Below are positions 59,783 through 64,000 of a stretch of 64,000 nucleotides of DNA, one piece after another (position 1 is the stretch's first letter; each line of letters begins with the position of its first letter). The stretch spans positions 1 to 64,000 of the forward strand of contig NZ_BPMK01000014.1 of NCBI RefSeq assembly GCF_019656455.1. The letters are read 5' to 3'. The translations under genes were made by a program, and so were the position numbers. The DNA is from Noviherbaspirillum aridicola. Its GTDB lineage: Bacteria > Pseudomonadota > Gammaproteobacteria > Burkholderiales > Burkholderiaceae_D. Below the pieces are notes generated by a model. That model did not search any database. It worked only from the letters and a program-made list of their open reading frames with translations, and was not told where the DNA came from.

Positions 59783-60889
59783 TCAGCGGACGGCACCGCC
59801 GGTCTGCGCCTGCAGCGGCCGATACGTCTCACCATGCCGCATCACGAAAAAATCCTGCTCCGCCACGCCCTGCGCCTCGCGCGCGAGGGCCAGGTCCCTG
59901 GGCGCCTGGTCGAGCCGCTCCTGCCCCATCGGAAAGGTCCCCCAGTGCATGCCGACGCTGCGCCGGATGCGCAGCTCCCGGTGGATTCTCACCGCCTCCT
60001 CGGGACTGACATGGGAATTGCGGTACCAGATCGGCTGGTAGGCGCCGATGCCGATCGCCGCCAGGTCGAAGCCGTCGAAGCGCGCTGCGATATCCTGCAC
60101 ATCCCTGGAATAGGCGAGGTCGCCCGAAAAAAAGAATGAAAAACCGGGCCGCCTGACCGCGTACGCCCCCCACAGGGTGGCATTGCGGTCCCACGGCGTG
60201 CGGGACGACCAGTGGAAGACCGGCAGCAGGTGAAGCTCGAGACCGCGCAGTTCCGCCTTGTCCCACCAGTCGAGCTTGACGATGCGCGAGCGGTCGCCGC
60301 CGGTGATGTGCTCCTCCAGCCACCGGTCCACGCCGAGCGGCGCGAACAGCACCGGCGGCCCGCCCTTCTGCCGGTACAGTGCGCGCAGGGAGTCGAGCGA
60401 CAGGTGGTCGTAATGCGAGTGACTGATCAGCACCGCGTCGATATGCGGCAGTTCGGCCAGTGCCACGCCCGGCGGCTGGTGACGCCTCGGACCCGCGAAG
60501 GACAGCGGCGAAGCGCGGTCCTCGAACACCGGATCGGTCAGGATATTGAGGCCCGAGCCCGTCTGGAACAGGAAGGTCGCATGCCCGATCCAGGTCAGCG
60601 CCGGCTCGCTCCTGTTCGCGTGGATGAAATCGAGGTCAGGCTTGACCGTGGGGATGGGCGCGAGCGGCTCCCGCGATTCGCTGCCGGTGGTCCAGTTCCT
60701 CAGGCGCGATACCCAGGCCTCGACGAAGCCGGTCTCCGGTCGCTGGTAGGCGGGATTCGGGGGATAGTTGTTGACGAAGCCCTGCGGCGTGTGGTGGCGC
60801 TTGCCGGCGTCGTAGTAGGGATTGACGTTGGTGCAGGCTGCGCAGGCCAGGCTGAGCGCGAGCACCGGCAGAAGCGTGTGGAGGCGCAT
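59783..60889 (-). CDS. metallo-beta-lactamase-fold hydrolase lipoprotein
   Basis: 368 residues. The N-terminus has a hydrophobic stretch ending in a Cys pair (LACAACTNV), consistent with a lipoprotein. The zinc motif is HSHYDHLS near 160, and the family segment IGHATFLFQTGSGLNILTDPVF near 95-116 places it with the UlaG/NAPE-PLD-like group. HWGTFPMG near 325 gives another ligand. It hydrolyses an ester or phosphodiester at the membrane; the substrate is unknown. Confidence 0.85.
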   Translation of the reverse strand: MRLHTLLPVLALSLACAACTNVNPYYDAGKRHHTPQGFVNNYPPNPAYQRPETGFVEAWVSRLRNWTTGSESREPLAPIPTVKPDLDFIHANRSEPALTWIGHATFLFQTGSGLNILTDPVFEDRASPLSFAGPRRHQPPGVALAELPHIDAVLISHSHYDHLSLDSLRALYRQKGGPPVLFAPLGVDRWLEEHITGGDRSRIVKLDWWDKAELRGLELHLLPVFHWSSRTPWDRNATLWGAYAVRRPGFSFFFSGDLAYSRDVQDIAARFDGFDLAAIGIGAYQPIWYRNSHVSPEEAVRIHRELRIRRSVGMHWGTFPMGQERLDQAPRDLALAREAQGVAEQDFFVMRHGETYRPLQAQTGGAVR

Positions 60890-61133
60890 CGGGTCGGCGG
60901 AGTGTTGGTCGAACCCGAAAGTATAGGGACAAGGGCAGAAGCGCGCTTTTGCCGGGCCGGAGGCGCCTTGCAGCCCCATGCGCCGGTTGCCGAATCGTCA
61001 AAAAACTGTCCGCGATCAGTAAATTCCCGCTTGCACCGGGCAACACCTGCACGCAGCGCCGACGACGGCGAGCCACCTGCGCGCGGGCGCAGTAAAATAC
61101 GAGGTTTTGCAGGTTTTCGAGGAACGGAAAAAA

Positions 61134-61907
61134 ATGAGTGCCATGCACGAGGAACGCGTCCTGAGCGTCCATCACTGGACCGATCGTCTTTTCAGCTTCA
61201 CCACCACGCGCGACCCGGCGCTGCGCTTTTCGAACGGCCATTTCACCATGATCGGCCTGCGCGTCGAGGGCAAGCCCATCCTGCGCGCCTACAGCATCGT
61301 CAGCGCCAACTACGAAGAACACCTGGAATTCCTGAGCATCAAGGTGCCGGACGGCCCGCTCACCTCGCGCCTGCAGCACATCAAGGTCGGCGACACCATC
61401 ATCGTCGGCCGCAAGCCCACCGGCACGCTGCTGATCGACTACCTGCTCCCCGGCCGCCGCCTCTACCTGCTGTCGACCGGCACCGGCCTCGCGCCCTTCA
61501 TGAGCGTCATCCGCGACCCCGAGACCTACGAGAAATTCGAACAGGTGGTACTGGTGCACGGCGTGCGCCAGGTGAACGAACTCGCGTACCACGACTACCT
61601 GACCCAGGAACTGCCCAGGCATGAATTCCTCGGCGAGATGGTGAGCGAGAAGCTGCTCTACTACCCGACCGTCACCCGCGAGCCCTTCAAGAACACCGGC
61701 CGCGTCACCGACCTCATCAGCAACGGCAAGCTCTTCACCGACCTCGGCACGCCGCCGCTCAATCCCCGGGAAGACCGCGTCATGATCTGCGGCAGCCCGG
61801 AAATGCTGCGCGACCTCAAGCGCATGCTGGAAGAGCGCGACTTCAAGGAAGGCAACACCACGCGCCCGGGCGATTTCGTGATCGAGCGCGCGTTCGCGGA
61901 GCAGTAA
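61134..61907 (+). CDS. fpr: ferredoxin/flavodoxin-NADP+ reductase
   Basis: 257 residues. The FAD site RAYSIVS (51-57) and the NADP site LSTGTGLAPFMSVIRD (113-128), then the FVLVHG-type VVLVHGVRQVNEL, are all seen. It moves electrons between NADPH and ferredoxin or flavodoxin, serving redox stress and iron-sulphur enzymes. The start at 61134 has GAGGAACGG before it. The upstream 244 bp carries its promoter. Confidence 0.93.
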   Translation: MSAMHEERVLSVHHWTDRLFSFTTTRDPALRFSNGHFTMIGLRVEGKPILRAYSIVSANYEEHLEFLSIKVPDGPLTSRLQHIKVGDTIIVGRKPTGTLLIDYLLPGRRLYLLSTGTGLAPFMSVIRDPETYEKFEQVVLVHGVRQVNELAYHDYLTQELPRHEFLGEMVSEKLLYYPTVTREPFKNTGRVTDLISNGKLFTDLGTPPLNPREDRVMICGSPEMLRDLKRMLEERDFKEGNTTRPGDFVIERAFAEQ

Positions 61908-62017
61908 TCGGTGGGTCGCGTCGCCCGGCGGATCACTGCCGGGGGCGACCGTGCCGGATCATCCGTCTGCCGGGAGTCGGATGACAGGCGGGCATGCTGA
62001 AAGCGGGCGCGTGACTG

Positions 62018-63805
62018 TCAAGAGCGCGAGGACAGGACAGCCTCGATGGAAGGGAAACTCGAAGAAGCGCCCGCCCCGAGCAGCAGCAGCCAGCGAATCT
62101 CGTTGTTGCCACGTGCCGTGGCCAGGTCGTAAAGAGAGCCGCCGCGCGCAGTGCCGGCTTTCGGATCTGCGCCCGCCCTCAGCAATTCCCTCACGCTGTC
62201 CACGCAGCCGCGCTCTACCGCCAGCTCGAGCGGCGTTTTGCCGCTGTATGCTTTGGCATTCGGATCCGCGCCGGCTGCCACCAGAAATGCAATCGAGGCG
62301 GGGCTGTTTTCAACAGCGTCCCGCACCAGCCTCCCGCCCGTCGGTCCGCGGATGGCGTCGGCGACGATGGGGTTGGCTGCCAGGGCAGCCACGCTTTCAG
62401 GCCGGTTGTTCAGCACCGCGATATCAAGTGGTGTATCCCCGGAGTCGTCGAAGGCGGTTGGATTCACGCCCGCCTCGATCAGCATTGCAATCGAAGCCGG
62501 GCTGGTGAAGACCGCATTACGCAGGAGTGCTTCGCCCGTGCGCCCGCGCATGTGCTCACGGACACTCCCGGCGGCGAGCATTGCGGCCACAATCTCGGGC
62601 CGGTCATGTTGTATTGCCAACTGCACGGGCATCGCTCCGGTCTCGTCGCTGGCGCCCGGATCGGCGCCGGCCGCGATCAGCGCCGGAATGGAGTCCGGAC
62701 TGTTCATGATGGCCAGACGCAGCAGCGCGGCACCCGTACTGCCGCCGAGCCCCTCCTCGACCCCCGGTTGCGACAGCAGAATGGCCACGCTTTCGGAACG
62801 GTTCTGCAGCACGGCGTGTTCGAGCGGAGTCTGACCGAGTTCCGGCGCGCCCGGATTCACGCCGGCGGTGACAAGCAGCGGTATGGAGGCGGGGCTGTTC
62901 ACAATCGCGCTGCGCAGGATGCGCCGCCCAGTACTGTCGGAGACACTGTTGCAGACTCGCGCGTCATCAAGCAGGGCCCTTGCCGCGGCCGGACGGTTTT
63001 TTTCGACCGCGGCCTCAAGGGGCGTCTTGTTCGCAACATCCTTGACCAGCGGGTCCGCGCCGTAACGCAGATAACGGGCGACCAGCGCCGGCAGGTTTTC
63101 ATCCTCGCAGAGCGCCACGGCCCGATGCAGACTGGTCCTGCCTTCGTCGTCTCTGCCATTGATATCCACCCCTGACTCAAGCATCTGTTTCAGCATGCGC
63201 ACGCTGGACTGCGCGGCAAGATCGACCGGCGTCATGCCCTGCTTGTCGGTGAGCGCGAGATTCGCCTTGCCGAGCAGCGCCTTCGCCCAGTCACGCTTGC
63301 CTGCGCGCACGGCAAGGTGCATGAGTGTGTCGCCATTGGCATCCCGCTGATTCGGATCGACCTTGTCGTGGCCGAGCAGGACGTCGACGACATCGAACCG
63401 TTTCTGCGTCAGCCAGTACTTGAGCTCATTCTCCGGGAAGGGATTCGGATCCACCCCGTCAGCGTCAAGCAACGCCCGGAACACATCGAACTGCCCGCGG
63501 TGAGCGGCGAGCTTCAGGGCCGACATGCCACCTTCGAGGATGTGATGCGGGCTCATGCCATTCTCCAGCAACTTCCGTACTGCCCCGACGTCACCGCTCT
63601 TGACGGCAAGCCGAAAGCGCGTGGGGTTGTCGACCGCCAGCGCGGCGCGCAGGCGGCGCCCCACATTCGACGAACCCGGATGATGAGGCACGTGTCCGTG
63701 CTGAGCGGACGCGACTGGAGCGCTTGATGTGGAAGCCTCAGGAGGTGGCTGTGATCCAGTCCTCGAATGGGAAAAAGCGCTGGCAACGTGTGACAGGATA
63801 CGCAT
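62018..63805 (-). CDS. large ankyrin-repeat protein with effector-like N-terminus
   Basis: 595 residues. The first 50 are Ser/Pro/His/Ala-rich and lack a signal peptide or membrane helix. Ankyrin repeats start near 60. From about 259 to 535 a 66-residue super-repeat recurs four times: each has one classic repeat (TPLEHAVLQNRSESVAILL) and one variant (TGAALLRLAIMNSPDSIPAL), with SPASI-type sequence at 303, 368, 434 and 500. This layout is seen in type III effectors of plant pathogens, but also in free bacterial proteins. ATG at 63805 is chosen over a TTG at 63814. Confidence 0.8.
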   Translation of the reverse strand: MRILSHVASAFSHSRTGSQPPPEASTSSAPVASAQHGHVPHHPGSSNVGRRLRAALAVDNPTRFRLAVKSGDVGAVRKLLENGMSPHHILEGGMSALKLAAHRGQFDVFRALLDADGVDPNPFPENELKYWLTQKRFDVVDVLLGHDKVDPNQRDANGDTLMHLAVRAGKRDWAKALLGKANLALTDKQGMTPVDLAAQSSVRMLKQMLESGVDINGRDDEGRTSLHRAVALCEDENLPALVARYLRYGADPLVKDVANKTPLEAAVEKNRPAAARALLDDARVCNSVSDSTGRRILRSAIVNSPASIPLLVTAGVNPGAPELGQTPLEHAVLQNRSESVAILLSQPGVEEGLGGSTGAALLRLAIMNSPDSIPALIAAGADPGASDETGAMPVQLAIQHDRPEIVAAMLAAGSVREHMRGRTGEALLRNAVFTSPASIAMLIEAGVNPTAFDDSGDTPLDIAVLNNRPESVAALAANPIVADAIRGPTGGRLVRDAVENSPASIAFLVAAGADPNAKAYSGKTPLELAVERGCVDSVRELLRAGADPKAGTARGGSLYDLATARGNNEIRWLLLLGAGASSSFPSIEAVLSSRS

Positions 63806-63948
63806 GGCAGACAAGGCAGCACCTAGGGTGCCCGGGCGTTGTTGAAAGCCCTTGTGTTTCAGGCGCGGGCAAACGGTTCCATTGGGCGTCTCTTCCCACC
63901 AGCGCGGATGTCACCGCCATCTCGGTGTCGGTGCTGTGTCTCCGGAAG

Positions 63949-63979
63949 AAAAAAAGGCTGACCTGTGCGGCCAGCCTTT
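63949..63979 (-). terminator. intrinsic terminator of a minus-strand gene beyond the right edge
   Basis: On the minus strand AAAGGCTG/CAGCCTTT, an 8-bp stem with an 11-base loop, is followed by seven T (A-run on +, 63949-63955). It should end a minus-strand gene whose 3' end lies past 64000, and it sits upstream of the ankyrin gene. Confidence 0.7.
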
Positions 63980-64000
63980 CCTCTGTGGAGACTTCGAACA

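Noticed and set aside
61920-61949. Terminator after fpr (GTCGCCC...GGGCGAC)
   Set aside because: The stem has a two-base bulge and no T-run; too weak to list.
1-64000. tRNA, rRNA, riboswitch or plasmid origin
   Set aside because: No cloverleaf, conserved rRNA segment, known riboswitch core or iteron set was recognised by eye; a covariance search would be the decisive test.

Overview
The window is a stretch of a GC-rich (roughly two-thirds G+C by eye) proteobacterial chromosome. I read it as a betaproteobacterium of the order Burkholderiales. The grounds are a DUF4148 protein, a LysR / lipase-like protein / RND efflux cluster with the gene order of the Burkholderia ceoR-llpE-ceoAB-opcM (bpeT-llpE-bpeEF-oprC) locus, a two-gene cyanophycin synthetase locus with its DUF1854 and ABC-transporter companions, TRAP and NMT1-type transporters, and many glutathione S-transferases. 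The genus is not decided. No rRNA, tRNA, CRISPR array or intact transposase was seen.

Layout. 0-7.4 kb: a TetR regulator diverges from a ferritin-like metal-dependent hydrolase over two near-identical operators. A 134-bp tandem repeat array follows, then a TRAP transporter (dctP-dctQ-dctM) with an amidase and a methyltransferase that carries a signal-like N-terminus. 7.4-11.6 kb: a class A penicillin-binding protein whose last 85 bp are duplicated on the far side of an Abi-type phage-defence gene, so the Abi gene sits in an insertion. 11.3-16 kb: DUF1059, lipoprotein hydrolase, OsmC, MFS, phosphoesterase and DUF4148 genes. 16-24 kb: an RND efflux operon (llpE-like, adaptor, pump, outer-membrane channel, all on -) diverging from its LysR gene. 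24-27 kb: an FNR-type regulator, a single-domain receiver, a glutathione peroxidase and a universal stress protein.

27-35 kb is the cyanophycin (Asp-Arg storage polymer) locus. A truncated CphA-like protein and a full-length CphA lie on +, with an ABC transporter and DUF1854 protein diverging on -. 35-41 kb: a PQQ-type sugar dehydrogenase, a hemerythrin operon, a drug/metabolite exporter, a YkvA-like protein, an acyl-CoA synthetase and a GST. 41.5-45 kb: an NMT1/SsuA-type ABC importer with two binding proteins. 45-50 kb: a 5'-3' exonuclease followed by a frameshifted Phd/YefM antitoxin relic, a GGDEF-EAL protein, a D-amino-acid dehydrogenase and a MazG-like protein. 50-54 kb: a NYN-LOTUS putative RNase with a long palindromic element just after it, a secreted cyclase and two GSTs. 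54-64 kb: an acyltransferase-like protein, an HDOD protein, pncB, MFS, a TfoX C-terminal domain, a receiver-like protein, a metallo-beta-lactamase-fold lipoprotein, fpr, and a large ankyrin protein with an effector-like N-terminus.

The points I judge most worth a second look are the Abi insertion bounded by 85-bp direct repeats, the esterase relative (LlpE type) that has lost its catalytic serine and histidine, the unmarked antitoxin pseudogene, the 134-nt palindromic element, the 134-bp BIME-like array, the degenerate second cyanophycin synthetase, and the 66-residue double-ankyrin super-repeat protein.
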